Origin: Actinomadura sp. K4S16
GTDB taxonomy: Bacteria > Actinomycetota > Actinomycetes > Streptosporangiales > Streptosporangiaceae
Assembly: GCF_008327685.1 (NCBI RefSeq)
Contig: NZ_BDDE01000010.1
Location: 930,001 to 994,000, forward strand
Reading direction: 5' to 3'
DNA length: 64,000 nucleotides
Position 1 is the stretch's first letter, and every line of letters starts with the position of its first letter. Below, piece by piece: positions 55,652 through 64,000 of the stretch. Position numbers and translations under genes: made by a program. The notes under the pieces are model-generated. The model was not told where the DNA came from. It did no database searches and saw only the letters and a program-made list of their open reading frames with translations.

Positions 55652-55686
55652 AACAAGCTGCGGGTGTCGCGGCGGGCGGGCGCGGG

Positions 55687-55980
55687 TCAGCCTCGGGCGG
55701 CGGTCAGCCTCGGGCGGCGACGATTCGGGCGACGGTCCGTTCCAGGGCGTAGGCGGGGTCGGCGGCGCCGCCCTTGACCGCCTCGTCGGCCTCGGCGACG
55801 GCGGTCAGCGCCCGCGACCCCGTCCCGGACCAGTCGCGTGGTCGTCGAGGAGCGGCCCGCGGCCGCGTGCGGGCCGGCGGCGTGCAGGGCGGCCGGGCTG
55901 GCGGGCGCCGCCGCCACCGTGCTCAGGGCGGTCGCCGCGCCGAGGAGGACGATCGATATCGCTCGCTGATCGTCGGGCAA
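55687..55980 (-). CDS. Doubtful chimeric small exported protein
   Basis: 97 codons from TTG 55980. The start encodes a signal-peptide-like stretch (QRAISIVLLGAATALSTVAAAPASPA), preceded by GGGGGACGG. From about residue 50 the frame runs, in a wrong frame, through a duplicated holA fragment and becomes an Arg-rich string. It may be the relic of a secreted-protein gene cut by the duplication, or not a gene at all. Confidence 0.25.
   Translation of the reverse strand: MPDDQRAISIVLLGAATALSTVAAAPASPAALHAAGPHAAAGRSSTTTRLVRDGVAGADRRRRGRRGGQGRRRRPRLRPGTDRRPNRRRPRLTAARG
55702..55838 (-). pseudogene. Duplicated 3' fragment of holA
   Basis: 55702-55811 is identical over 110 bp to 57861-57970, the last codons and stop of holA, followed by about 27 bp with small indels. 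It encodes the C-terminal end of the delta subunit without the rest. The flank at 55685-55700 repeats the motif GTCAGCCTCGGGCGG once more. Confidence 0.85.
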
Positions 55981-56120
55981 AGGACCGTCCCCCTCTGGTG
56001 CGTCGTGGCCGGCGTCCGGCGGTCCGGGTGGGCGCACGGGCCTGCCGCACTGGGGACCTTTGTCCCTAGAGGAGACGGTCCGCGGTGGGAAGGGGGAAGG
56101 TGAACGAGGAGGTGAGTCGG

Positions 56121-56852
56121 ATGGGCCTGCCCCATCGGATGGCGGAGATGTTCCGGGTCAAGGCGAACACGGCACTGAACCGCGCCGAGGACCCGCGCGA
56201 GCTGCTGGACTACTCGTACGCGCTGCAGCGGGACCTGCTCTCCGACGTCCGCCGCAGCGTCGTGGACGTCGCGACCGCGCGGCGGCGCGCCGAGGAGCGG
56301 CGGGACGGGCTGCGGCGCTCGGCGGCGCACCTGCAGGAGCAGGCGGATAAGGTGCTCGCCGCGGGCCACGCCGACCTCGCCCGCGACGCGCTCGCCGAGC
56401 GCGCGAGGCTGCTGGAGCGGATCGACGGGCTGGACGACCGGATCGCCGCCCTGCGGGCCGAGGAGGAGCGGCTCACCGCCGCCGCCGGCCGTCTCCAGGC
56501 CAAGGTCGAGGCGTTCTCCCACGACAAGGAGGCGCTCAAGGCGCGCTACACGCTCGCGGAGGCGGAGACGTACGTGGACGAGACCGTGTCGGGGATCTCC
56601 GCCGACATGGCCCGAGAGGAGCGGGCGGAGGACAGGACGGCCGAGGCGCACGCCCGCGCCGAGGTCCTCGACGAGCTGCTCGAGACGGGGACGCTGCGCG
56701 ATCCGCTGCTGGACATCGGACAGGAGCCCGTGCGGCCGGACCTCCAGGCCCGCTTGGACCGGGCCGTGACCGGGGCGGCGGTGGACGAGGAGCTCGACCG
56801 GATGAGGGCGCGGATGCAGGAGGAGCGCTCCCAGCCGCCTACCGGCGATTAG
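56121..56852 (+). CDS. pspA: PspA/IM30 family protein
   Basis: 243 residues, mostly coiled coil: MGLPHRMAEMFRVKANTALNRAEDPRELLDYSYALQRDLL, then long helices (about 45-190) and a tail with AEVLDELLETGTLRDPLLD. PspA/Vipp1 proteins polymerise on stressed membranes and preserve the proton gradient. ATG 56121 is chosen over upstream GTGs (56085, 56100) because the family starts at MGL and GAGGAGG lies 8 nt upstream. No pspBC or RsbV-like partner is adjacent. Confidence 0.88.
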   Translation: MGLPHRMAEMFRVKANTALNRAEDPRELLDYSYALQRDLLSDVRRSVVDVATARRRAEERRDGLRRSAAHLQEQADKVLAAGHADLARDALAERARLLERIDGLDDRIAALRAEEERLTAAAGRLQAKVEAFSHDKEALKARYTLAEAETYVDETVSGISADMAREERAEDRTAEAHARAEVLDELLETGTLRDPLLDIGQEPVRPDLQARLDRAVTGAAVDEELDRMRARMQEERSQPPTGD

Positions 56853-56941
56853 ACGGCTCGGGACCGGACGCCGGACGCGCAGGTGAGGGCACGTTTCGGG
56901 ACCGGAAGCCGCGAGAAGGAAGCACTCAAAGGGGGATTAAG

Positions 56942-57364
56942 ATGACAACAGCCCGCGAAGTAATGCATTTCGGTGTGGAATGTCTCGGCATCGAGGAGAC
57001 GCTCGGCACGGCGGCGAAGCGGATGTCGGAACTCGACGTGGGGGCGATGCCCGTCTGCGAGAACAGCCGGCTCCGGGGGATCATCACCGACCGCGACATC
57101 GTCGTGAAGTGCGTCGCGAAGGGCGGCGACCCGAGCAAGGTCAAGGCCGGCGACCTCATCGGCGAGGCCCCGCTGTGGTGGGTCGAACCGGATACCGACG
57201 TCGACGAGGTGCTGCACCACATGGTCGAGCACAAGATCCGCCGGCTGCCCGTGCTGGACCACGAGGAGATCGTCGGGATCATCAGCCAGGCGGACCTCGC
57301 GGCCAAGCTGCCCGAGGAGAAGGCCCGCGAGCTCGTCGAGGCCATCTCCATCACCTCGCACTGA
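56942..57364 (+). CDS. CBS domain pair protein
   Basis: 140 residues of two tandem CBS motifs: TAREVMHFGVECLGIEETLGTAAKRMSELDVGAMPVCENSRLRGIITDRDIVVK and DLIGEAPLWWVEPDTDVDEVLHHMVEHKIRRLPVLDHEEIVGIISQADLA. Stand-alone CBS proteins bind adenine nucleotides and act as energy sensors; in actinobacteria they often sit beside universal stress proteins, as here before decay. ATG has AAAGGGGG about 8 nt upstream. Confidence 0.92.
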   Translation: MTTAREVMHFGVECLGIEETLGTAAKRMSELDVGAMPVCENSRLRGIITDRDIVVKCVAKGGDPSKVKAGDLIGEAPLWWVEPDTDVDEVLHHMVEHKIRRLPVLDHEEIVGIISQADLAAKLPEEKARELVEAISITSH

Positions 57365-57474
57365 CGCACCCAGCGGTGCCCTCGCGCCGGGCGCGGGGAC
57401 ACCGCGTTCCGTGCGGCCGGTCGCCGGGGCTAGGGCCGTACGCGACGCGGCGTCCCGGCCGCTGGAGGAGCCCC

Positions 57475-57740
57475 ATGACCGAAGGCCGGCAAGCGCGGCC
57501 CGTCCTCGTCGGGTACGACGAGTCACGGTTGGCGAGCGCGCGCTGCGCTGGGCCGTGGACGAGGCCGGGGCCCGGGGGCTACCGCTGATCGTCTGCCGCG
57601 CGTGCGACCGGTTCGAGCAGGATGCGGCGCCTCCCGTCCTTTCGGCGACTGCCACACCGGCGCCGTCCATGAGGCCGCCGACCCGAAGACGTCTCACGAT
57701 CGCCGCTGATCACACCATCGGCCGGCGTGACCGTCCGTAA
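57475..57740 (+). pseudogene. Broken universal stress protein (UspA) gene
   Basis: MTEGRQARPVLVGYDES is the start of a Usp domain in one frame; VGERALRWAVDEAGARGLPLIVCRA, the natural continuation, appears in another frame, so there is a frameshift near 57525. Downstream the Usp pattern (the ATP-binding GSRGRGG region) is missing and the frame ends near 57740. Typical actinobacterial Usp proteins are about 140 or 290 residues; under 90 remain. Confidence 0.75.
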
Positions 57741-57789
57741 TGTTCGGCGCTCCTAGCCAACCGGGTCAGCCCGGGCAGGCCAACCTCAG

Positions 57790-57880
57790 ACGGAGCAACC
57801 TCGGGTGCGCCGACCCCGAGCGGTGGGCACGCCCTCAAGCGGAGCAGCCTCGGGCGACCGGGTCAGCCTCGGGCGGCGAC
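57790..57880 (+). repeat. Short degenerate GC-rich repeats at the holA end
   Basis: Imperfect copies of a (G/T)CAGCCTCGGGCG unit occur at about 57797, 57846 and 57864, and twice more at 55687 and 55704 next to the duplicated holA fragment. They may have offered homology for the duplication. Confidence 0.4.
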
Positions 57881-58816
57881 GATTCGGGCGACGGTCCGTT
57901 CCAGGGCGTAGGCGGGGTCGGCGGCGCCGCCCTTGACCGCCTCGTCGGCCTCGGCGACGGCGGTCAGCGCGCGTGCGACCCCGTCTCCGGACCAGCCGCG
58001 GAGTTGCTTCTGCACCCGGTCGATCTTCCAGGGCGGCATGCCGAGGTCCTTGGCCAGCGCCGCGCCGCGCGCCCCCCGCGGCGCCCCGCCGACCTTCGCC
58101 AGCCCGCGCACGCCCTGGGCGAGCGCGCTGACGATCAGGACGGGCGCGACGCCCGTCGCGAGCGCCCAGCGGAGCTGTTCGAGGGCTTCGGCCAGCTGCC
58201 CCTCGATGGCCTTGTCCGCCACGGTGAACCCGCTGACCTCGGCGCGTCCCCGGTAGTAGCGGGCGATGGCCGCATCGTCGATCTTCCCGCCGGTGTCGGC
58301 GACGAGCTGGCTGCACGCGGCGGCCAGCTCGCGCAGGTCGTTGCCGACGGCCTCGATCAGCCCCCGTGCGCCGTCCGCCGAGATCTTCCCGCCCGCCCTG
58401 CGGATCTCGTTCCGGACGAAGTCGACCCGCTCGCCGGCCTTGGTGACCTTCGGGCATGCGATCTTGCGCGCCTTGAGCTTGGTCAGCCCGTCCACGAGCG
58501 CCTTGCCCTTGGCACCGCCGGGATGGACGGCGATGAGCACGGTGTCCTCCGCCGGGGCCTTGGCGTACCGCAGCACCTCGGCCGTCAGGTCCTTGCCCAG
58601 GTCCTGCGCCGACCGCAGCACGAGCACCTTCCCGCCGCCGAACAGCGACGGCGACGTCAGCTCCGAGATGCGGCCGGGCTCCAGCGCTCCGGGCGCCAGA
58701 TCGATGACCTCGATCTCCGGGTCCCCCGCCCGCACGGACGCGACGACGTCCGCGACCGCCCGGTCCACGAGCAGCTCTTCATCACCGACGACCAGAATGA
58801 TGGACTCAACCGACAC
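57863..58816 (-). CDS. holA: DNA polymerase III subunit delta
   Basis: 317 residues: N-terminal AAA-like domain (ILVVGDEELLVDRAVADVVASVR, SELTSPSLFGGGKVLVLRSAQDLGKDL), central helical lid with AVGNDLRELAAACSQLVADTGGKID, and the C-terminal oligomerisation domain (EALEQLRWALATGVAPVLIVSALAQGVRGLAKV). It opens the beta sliding clamp as part of the clamp loader. GTG at 58816. The 3' 110 bp are duplicated at 55702. Neighbour comEC upstream on the same strand is a common arrangement. Confidence 0.93.
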   Translation of the reverse strand: MSVESIILVVGDEELLVDRAVADVVASVRAGDPEIEVIDLAPGALEPGRISELTSPSLFGGGKVLVLRSAQDLGKDLTAEVLRYAKAPAEDTVLIAVHPGGAKGKALVDGLTKLKARKIACPKVTKAGERVDFVRNEIRRAGGKISADGARGLIEAVGNDLRELAAACSQLVADTGGKIDDAAIARYYRGRAEVSGFTVADKAIEGQLAEALEQLRWALATGVAPVLIVSALAQGVRGLAKVGGAPRGARGAALAKDLGMPPWKIDRVQKQLRGWSGDGVARALTAVAEADEAVKGGAADPAYALERTVARIVAARG

Positions 58817-58891
58817 ACCAGCAGCATGCCACGCTCCCCCACCCCGCGCGCCCGCCCCACGACACGGACCTAGTGTGGGGTGAGGGGCTGG

Positions 58892-61330
58892 TTAGCGGCG
58901 GGGGACGGTGGTGAGGCCGGAGCGGGTGCGGGCTATGGCTATGTCGCCTTCCTTGTCGGTGCGGTGTATCTGGGTGCGGAGGCGGTGGAGGAGCGCCAGG
59001 GTGGCGGAGGACGGGTGGCCGTAGTCGTTGCGGGCGCCGACCGAGATCAGGGCGATGGACGCGTGGGCGGCGGCCAGGAAGCCGGGGTCCTGGCTGCGTG
59101 AGCCGTGGTGCGGGACCTTGAGGACCTGGACGTGGGGGACGCTCGCCTCCAGGGCGCGTTGTGCCTCCAGTTCCACGTCGCCGGCCAGAAGGGCGCTGAA
59201 TCCCGGTCGGCGGGCGACGAGGACCACGCTCGCGTTGTTGATCGCAGTGCCGTCGTCCTCGGGCGAGAGGGCGGGGCTCGTGGTCAGCGGGGCGAGGACG
59301 GAGAGGGTGAGGTCCCCCACTCGCCACTGCTGTCCGGGCTCGGCGGGGGCGGTGCGGAGGCCGGAGGTGCGACGCGCCTCGCGGCCCGAGGTGCGCGGAG
59401 TGATCAGGACCTGGTGGACGGTGCGGCCGTGGCGGACGCCGGAGATGCCGTTGATGTGGTCGGCGTGCGGGTGGGTCAGGACGAGGAGCGGGACCTCGGT
59501 GACGCCGAGGCGGTGGAGGCAGCGGTCCACCGGCGCGGGGTCGGGGCCCGTGTCCACGACGACCGCCTGGCCTGGGCCCGCGGCTAGTGCCAGGGCGTCT
59601 CCCTGGCCGACGTCGCAGGCGGCCAACTGCCATCCGGGTGGCGGCCACGGAGGGGCGATGACGCGCAGGGCGACGACCGCGACGAGGACGCCGGTCAAGG
59701 CGGCGGCCGCGAGCAGGCGGAGGCGGCGGCTGCGCAGGATCAGGACCGCCGCCACCGCGCCCAGGAGGAGTGTGGACGCGCCCAGCGCGCCCCCTGCCCA
59801 GGGGATCGTCGCGTAGGGCACCGACGCGGCCGTCCGGGCGACCCAGATGATCCAGCCGACGGCCAGGCCGGCGGGCCGCACGATCAGGCGGGCGAGCGGC
59901 AGGGAGACGGGCGCGGTGACGGCGGCGAGCGCGCCCAGGAGGGTGGCGGGGGCGACGGCCGGGGCCGCGAGCAGGTTCGCGAACACCGAGACGACGCCGA
60001 TCTCACCGGACAGCAGCACCAGGACGGGCGCGACGGCCACCTCGGCGGCGGCCGCGACGGCGAGGGCGTCCGCGAGCGGACCCGGCATCCGGCGGGCGAG
60101 CCGCTCGCGCCAGGGCGGGGCCAGGACGAGCAGGCCGGCCGTCGCGAGGACCGACAGGGCGAACCCGTAGGAGCGCGCCAGTTCCGGATCGATGAGGACC
60201 AGGAGGAGCACCGCCGCCGCCAGCGCGGGGAGCCCTTGGCGGCCGCGTCCGGTGAAGAGCGCCAGGAGGCCGATCAGGCCCATGACGGTCGCGCGGAGGA
60301 CGCTCGGTTCCGGACGGGCCACGACGACGAACGCGCACACCGCGAGGACGGCGACGGGCGGGGCGCGGCGCCGTCCGAGGCCCGCGAGCCGGCACAGCCC
60401 GAGGACCGCCCCGACGACGATCGCCAGGTTCGCGCCGGAGACCACCAGGAGGTGGGTGAGCCCGGCGATGCGGAACTCCTCCGCGAGGGCCGGGTCGAGC
60501 CGCGAGGTGTCGCCGACGACCATGCCCGGCAGGACTCCGCGCCGGTCGGGCGGGAGCCGCGCCACCGCCGCTCGCAGCCGTGCCCGCACGTGTTCCGCGG
60601 CGCGCTGGACCGCGGACGGTGCCCCGAGCAGGGTGGGCGGCCCGCGGACGATCACGACCGCGGCCAGCAGACCGGGGCCCCTCGGTGGCACGAAGCGCCC
60701 GAGGAGCCGCACGCGCTGGCTCGGGATCGGCCGGAGCCAGCGCGGGTCCCCGGCGATCAGCAGGACCGGGACGCGGACCCGGGTCCGCCCGACGGCCTCC
60801 GCCCGGGCCCGAATGATGATCATCTGCCGTCCGTTGCCGGGGCGCGCCTGCGGATCGCCGGTCACCACGGCCTCGGCCGTAGCGAACCGCCCGGCCCGGG
60901 CCATCTCCCGCACGGGCCCCGTGCCGACGGCCGTCGTCCGCAGCCCGACCCCGCAAGCGGACGCCGCAGCACACGCCAGGGCCGCCCCCGCAAGAAGCCG
61001 CCGCCCCCCACCCGCCTGCCGCACGCCCCCACCCCCCGGCCACCACGCAGGCAAGGGAACCCGGCTAAGAAACCGCGCGCACCAACCATCGTCTGGGTGG
61101 TGTGTGGGGGTGTTGCCGGGGTGCCTTGTGGGTTGTGGGGGCCGGTTCGGGGGTTCTTGGTGAGCGCTGGCCAGGGGGTGCGGTGGTTTGTGGGTTGTTA
61201 GGAGGTAGGCGGACGTGATGGCGGCGATGGCTGCGAGGGCGTAGGTCAGGGGCTGGGGGAGGCCTATGGTCGCGGCGGCGGCTAGCCAGGTGGCCAGGGC
61301 CGGGGCCAGGAGGCGGAGGTCGTGGGTCAT
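58892..61330 (-). CDS. comEC: ComEC/Rec2-type DNA uptake channel protein
   Basis: 812 residues. N-terminal helices and DUF4131/OB part, the central competence domain (RIAGLTHLLVVSGANLAIVVGAVLGL, LRATVMGLIGLLALFTGR) with about ten helices, and a C-terminal metallo-beta-lactamase-like domain with LTHPHADHINGISGV and NNASVVLVARRPGFSALLAGDVE. ComEC carries single-stranded DNA across the membrane in transformable bacteria; in actinomycetes its role is mostly untested. The ATG overlaps the comEA stop by 4 bp. A low-complexity Pro/His-rich stretch (about 50-80) lies near the N-terminus. Confidence 0.92.
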   Translation of the reverse strand: MTHDLRLLAPALATWLAAAATIGLPQPLTYALAAIAAITSAYLLTTHKPPHPLASAHQEPPNRPPQPTRHPGNTPTHHPDDGWCARFLSRVPLPAWWPGGGGVRQAGGGRRLLAGAALACAAASACGVGLRTTAVGTGPVREMARAGRFATAEAVVTGDPQARPGNGRQMIIIRARAEAVGRTRVRVPVLLIAGDPRWLRPIPSQRVRLLGRFVPPRGPGLLAAVVIVRGPPTLLGAPSAVQRAAEHVRARLRAAVARLPPDRRGVLPGMVVGDTSRLDPALAEEFRIAGLTHLLVVSGANLAIVVGAVLGLCRLAGLGRRRAPPVAVLAVCAFVVVARPEPSVLRATVMGLIGLLALFTGRGRQGLPALAAAVLLLVLIDPELARSYGFALSVLATAGLLVLAPPWRERLARRMPGPLADALAVAAAAEVAVAPVLVLLSGEIGVVSVFANLLAAPAVAPATLLGALAAVTAPVSLPLARLIVRPAGLAVGWIIWVARTAASVPYATIPWAGGALGASTLLLGAVAAVLILRSRRLRLLAAAALTGVLVAVVALRVIAPPWPPPGWQLAACDVGQGDALALAAGPGQAVVVDTGPDPAPVDRCLHRLGVTEVPLLVLTHPHADHINGISGVRHGRTVHQVLITPRTSGREARRTSGLRTAPAEPGQQWRVGDLTLSVLAPLTTSPALSPEDDGTAINNASVVLVARRPGFSALLAGDVELEAQRALEASVPHVQVLKVPHHGSRSQDPGFLAAAHASIALISVGARNDYGHPSSATLALLHRLRTQIHRTDKEGDIAIARTRSGLTTVPRR

Positions 61331-62052
61331 ACGCGGACCATCGGCTTCAGGTCGGCGAAGCGCCGGGCGCCGATGCCGCTGACCTCCTGGAGCTGCTCGA
61401 CGGAGCGGAAGCCGCCGTGCTGGGTGCGGTAGGCGACGATGCGCTGGGCGAGGACGGGCCCGACGCCGGGGAGGTCGTCGAGTTGGTCGGGGGTCGCCGC
61501 GTTGAGGTCGACCGGAGTGCCGGGCGCCCCCGGCGCGGGCGAGGCCGCGCCGGCGGGCGGCGGTGGGGACGGCGACGGCGCGCGGACGCCGACCGGGATC
61601 TGCTCGCCGTCCACCAGCGGGCGGGCCAGGTTGAGGGTGCCGGTCCTCACGCCCCGGCGCACCCCGCCCGCGGCCTTGATCGCCTCGGCGACCCGCGAGC
61701 CCGACGGCAGGGTGACCACGCCCGGGTGCTCGACCTTGCCGAGGACGTGGACGACCACCGAGGAGGACGCCGCCGGGGACGCCGCAGCCGCCGCCCCGGC
61801 TGAGATCGCGGGGCGCGGTTCGCTGACGGCCGCGTTCGCCGCCGGGGCCGCCGGCTGGGGACGCGGCCGGGCGAGCCACAGGTAGCCGGCGGCCACCAGC
61901 GCGGCGAGCACCCCGGCGAGGACGAGCATGCGGATGTGGGAGCGTTCGGGCGTCGCGCGCAACCGGGCCGCGGGCGGCGCGTCGGCCGGAGCGGCGGACG
62001 GCTTCCACCGGCCTGTGATCGCGTGCAGGCGGTCTTCCGTGTCGGGTCTCAT
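61327..62052 (-). CDS. comEA: ComEA-type helix-hairpin-helix DNA-binding protein
   Basis: 241 residues. Cytoplasmic start, one transmembrane helix (about 41-61), Ala/Pro linker, SLBB domain (VVVHVLGKVEHPGVVTLPSGSRVAEAIKAAGG), Pro-rich linker, then tandem helix-hairpin-helix (VDLNAATPDQLDDLPGVGPVLAQRIVAYRTQHGGFRSVEQLQEVSGIGARRFADLKPMV). It binds double-stranded DNA outside the membrane and hands it to ComEC, encoded next with a 4-bp overlap. Confidence 0.93.
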   Translation of the reverse strand: MRPDTEDRLHAITGRWKPSAAPADAPPAARLRATPERSHIRMLVLAGVLAALVAAGYLWLARPRPQPAAPAANAAVSEPRPAISAGAAAAASPAASSSVVVHVLGKVEHPGVVTLPSGSRVAEAIKAAGGVRRGVRTGTLNLARPLVDGEQIPVGVRAPSPSPPPPAGAASPAPGAPGTPVDLNAATPDQLDDLPGVGPVLAQRIVAYRTQHGGFRSVEQLQEVSGIGARRFADLKPMVRV

Positions 62053-62119
62053 GGCGCCCGACGTTAAGGAGGCCGGATGAGGGCGGGCGCGCGGTTCGTG
62101 GATTGTGGATAACTCCTCG

Positions 62120-63430
62120 TCAGCGCCGCCGGGAGGCCGCGGCCGCGAGCACCAGGAGCGCGACCAGAAGGGCCGTGACGCGGGTCAGCGTTCCGGGCGA
62201 GGAGAGGTAGACCCCGCCGAAGACGGCGATCGCGAGGACGTTCGACAGCAGCGCGCCCGTGTTCGTCAGGGCGGAGACGGACGAGGCCTGGGCGGGCCCC
62301 ACCGCGCTGGTGATCCGATCGACCAGGGGGCTGAAGCCCGCCGCGTGCCCCAGCCCGGCGGTGTACAGGAGCGGTATCGACAGCAGCGCCGGCCAGCCGT
62401 CCCCGGTCAGCAGGGCCAGCGCCGACGCGGCGGCGGCGAAGGCGAGCAGGCCGAAAGCCGGAAGATTCGCCTTCATCCGCGGGGGCAGACGTGTCCATCC
62501 CAGACCCGCCGTCGCGAAACCCGCCGTGTACGGGATGAAGGTGAGACCGGCGTGGAGCGGCGAGAAGCCGAGAACGTTCTGCAAGTAGAGCGCGAGCGTG
62601 AACAGGAAGCCGGTGTAGGCGCCCATCACCGCGCAGGACGCGAACAGGCCGGGTGCGACGAAGGGTCTGCGCAGCACCGAGAGGTCCAGCAGCGGTGACG
62701 CCGTCCTCAGCTCGTAGACGCAGAAGACGGCGAGCAGCGCGCACCCCACCGCCATGGACGGCCACGTCCACAGCGGCCAGTGCTGCTCCCTGCCCAGGAC
62801 CAGGGGCACGACGAAGGCGATCATCCCGAGGGAGAGGAGCACCACGCCGAGCAGGTCCAGGCGGACGGGCTTCCTGTGCTCCGGCGGCATCAGGCGCGGC
62901 CCGATCACGAGAAGCGCGGCTCCGATGGGGACGTTGACGAGGAAGATGGGCCGCCAGCTGCCGCCGAGGGTCACGATGAGGCCCCCCGCCACCTGGCCCA
63001 GGGCGACCCCCAGCGCCAGGACCATGGAGTAGAGGCCGAGAGCGCGCGCCCTGGCAGGCCCCTCGAAGGCCAGCTGGATCAGCGACAGGATCTGCGGCAG
63101 CAGCAGCGCGGCCGACGCTCCCTGGAAGATCCTCGCCGCGACCAGGACGGTGCCGGTCGGCGCCAGTCCGCAGGCCAGCGACGACGCGGTGAAACCGAAC
63201 AGCCCCAGGAAGAACATCGTGCGGTGGCCGTAGCCGTCGCCCAGCCGCGCGCCTGTGACCACGAGGACGGCCAAGGCGAAGATGTAGCCGCCCGTGATGA
63301 GTTGCAGCAGGGAGCCGGACGAGTGCAGCCCTTCCGCGATGTCGGGCATCGCCACCGCCACGATGGACCCGTCCATCGACACCATCGTCTGCCCGGTGAG
63401 CAGCACCGCGAGCAGCCATCGTTTGACCAT
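62120..63430 (-). CDS. MFS drug-efflux-type transporter
   Basis: 436 residues with about 12-14 helices. Motifs of the DHA2/EmrB-QacA type are visible: MDGSIVAVAMPDIAEGLHSS in helix 1, GARLGDGYGHRTMFFLGL (motif A) and GPARARALGLYSMVLALGVALGQVAGGL. It probably exports a toxic or made compound. ATG at 63430. A divergent AraC-type regulator starts 66 bp away and likely controls it. Confidence 0.9.
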   Translation of the reverse strand: MVKRWLLAVLLTGQTMVSMDGSIVAVAMPDIAEGLHSSGSLLQLITGGYIFALAVLVVTGARLGDGYGHRTMFFLGLFGFTASSLACGLAPTGTVLVAARIFQGASAALLLPQILSLIQLAFEGPARARALGLYSMVLALGVALGQVAGGLIVTLGGSWRPIFLVNVPIGAALLVIGPRLMPPEHRKPVRLDLLGVVLLSLGMIAFVVPLVLGREQHWPLWTWPSMAVGCALLAVFCVYELRTASPLLDLSVLRRPFVAPGLFASCAVMGAYTGFLFTLALYLQNVLGFSPLHAGLTFIPYTAGFATAGLGWTRLPPRMKANLPAFGLLAFAAAASALALLTGDGWPALLSIPLLYTAGLGHAAGFSPLVDRITSAVGPAQASSVSALTNTGALLSNVLAIAVFGGVYLSSPGTLTRVTALLVALLVLAAAASRRR

Positions 63431-63496
63431 TCCGCGAGTGTGCCGACCGCCCCGTACCAGCGCTTGAACATGTTTGCCCTGCGTACGATGGCGGGC

Positions 63497-64000
63497 ATGC
63501 GCGAGTCGACCATCGTGGCGGAAACGGACGACTTCGCCGTCCACGCCGTGCGCTGCACCGGGCACCGGCCCGGCTGGTCGGAGCCTGAGCCGTTCGACGG
63601 CGACCAGATCGTCCTGGTGCGGGCGGGACGGTTCCGCATGCGTTCGCGCCACGGACGCGACGTCCTCGACCCCACCACGGGCTACACCCAGACCACCGGC
63701 GAGGAGGGCCAGTTCGCGCATCCCGCAGGCGGCGACGTGTGCACGGCCATCATGCTCTCCCCCGCCCTCTGGCGACGCCCGTCCGGGACTGTCAGGGTCA
63801 GCGCGCGCGCGGACCTCGCCCATCGCCTCCTACTGCGAGCCGGCCCCGACGTGGGATACGAGACTGCCGAGCGGCTCATGGACCTCCTCGCCCACCTGGC
63901 CGTGGACGAGCAGGGCGGCAGGCGCCGCGCCGTGGTCGACGAGGCGCGCGAGGCCATGGCGAGCCGCCATCCGCAGGCGGCCGGCCTGGTCCCGCTGGCG
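63497..64000 (+). CDS. AraC-type transcriptional regulator, N-terminal part (cut by window end)
   Basis: 168 codons, open at the window end. The cupin-like sensing half (VHAVRCTGHRPGWSEPEPFDGDQIVLVRAGRFRMRSRHGRDVL, TTGEEGQFAHPAGGDVCTAIML) is followed by AVVDEAREAMASRHPQAAGLVPLA, the usual entry into the AraC helix-turn-helix pair, which lies beyond the edge. ATG 63497 is chosen because TACGAT stands 7 nt upstream (leaderless type); an in-frame ATG at 63488 overlaps that box. Divergent from the MFS exporter. Confidence 0.8.
   Translation, partial: MRESTIVAETDDFAVHAVRCTGHRPGWSEPEPFDGDQIVLVRAGRFRMRSRHGRDVLDPTTGYTQTTGEEGQFAHPAGGDVCTAIMLSPALWRRPSGTVRVSARADLAHRLLLRAGPDVGYETAERLMDLLAHLAVDEQGGRRRAVVDEAREAMASRHPQAAGLVPLA

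Noticed and set aside
57863..58000. Reading the repeated holA-end sequence as a regulatory direct repeat
   Set aside because: The second copy (55702-55838) encodes the delta-subunit C-terminus exactly, so it is a gene fragment duplication rather than paired regulatory sites.

Overview
The window is GC-rich (roughly 70 percent or more by eye). It uses many GTG and a few TTG starts, carries several leaderless-type promoters, and encodes a typical actinomycete gene set: fused SecDF, HrcA/DnaJ2, BTAD/SARP regulator, SigE-group ECF sigma factor, DUF1906, DUF3097, Zur-regulated zinc uptake, IS200/IS605 elements. The gene content suits a filamentous actinomycete of the Streptosporangiales/Thermomonosporaceae kind (Actinomadura-like). 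That placement is an inference from gene content; no rRNA or tRNA is present to confirm it.

Layout. 1-12.6 kb: start of ppdK, a GH15 glycosidase, a tandem pair of DUF4190/septum-formation membrane proteins produced by a local duplication, secDF, two secreted or exported proteins of unknown role, glyS, a DUF1906 secreted protein and two small genes. 12.6-17.2 kb: zinc uptake operon znuA-znuC-znuB-zur behind a promoter overlapped by a Zur-like palindrome, split between znuA and znuC by a tnpB element. 17.4-28.1 kb: thermolysin-like M4 protease, OsmC, uppS-recO, a protealysin-like M4 protease with its emfourin-type inhibitor, leuA with a leucine-rich leader peptide, DDAH, a zinc-ribbon/TerB-like protein, a membrane protein and era. 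28.1-37.8 kb: a 1113-residue SARP-type regulator, an MMPL transporter, a cytidine-deaminase-like protein without zinc motifs, and the conserved CNNM-ybeY-phoH block, then a HIT protein. 38-45 kb: ECF sigma plus membrane partner, rsmE, dnaJ-hrcA with CIRCE, DUF3097 and hemW. 45-52 kb: YezG-like protein, secreted protein, DUF4870 protein, a second IS200/IS605 element (intact tnpA, internally deleted tnpB), lepA, rpsT. 52-64 kb: kptA, HAD-like protein, LysR/SRPBCC, TetR/NTF2-like pair, a disturbed zone with a duplicated holA 3' end and a broken universal stress protein gene, PspA, CBS protein, holA, comEC-comEA, MFS exporter and a divergent AraC-type regulator cut by the window end.

How the parts work together. 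Much of the window is housekeeping: ribosome biogenesis and quality (era, ybeY, rsmE, lepA, rpsT, glyS), envelope (uppS, secDF), recombination and replication (recO, holA), heat shock (hrcA-dnaJ). Accessory units are interleaved: two zinc metalloproteases close to the zinc uptake operon, two regulators with adjacent targets (TetR/NTF2, AraC/MFS), and two TnpB-bearing elements.

The least explained signals are non-coding. One is an about 90-bp dispersed repeat bounded by GCGATCGC, present twice in opposite orientation with a compensatory stem change. Another is a 195-bp convergent intergenic region (43474-43668) built almost entirely of nested inverted repeats between two GCGA-loop hairpins. 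A third is a 23-bp perfect hairpin at 19721-19770. These are the best candidates for something undescribed.
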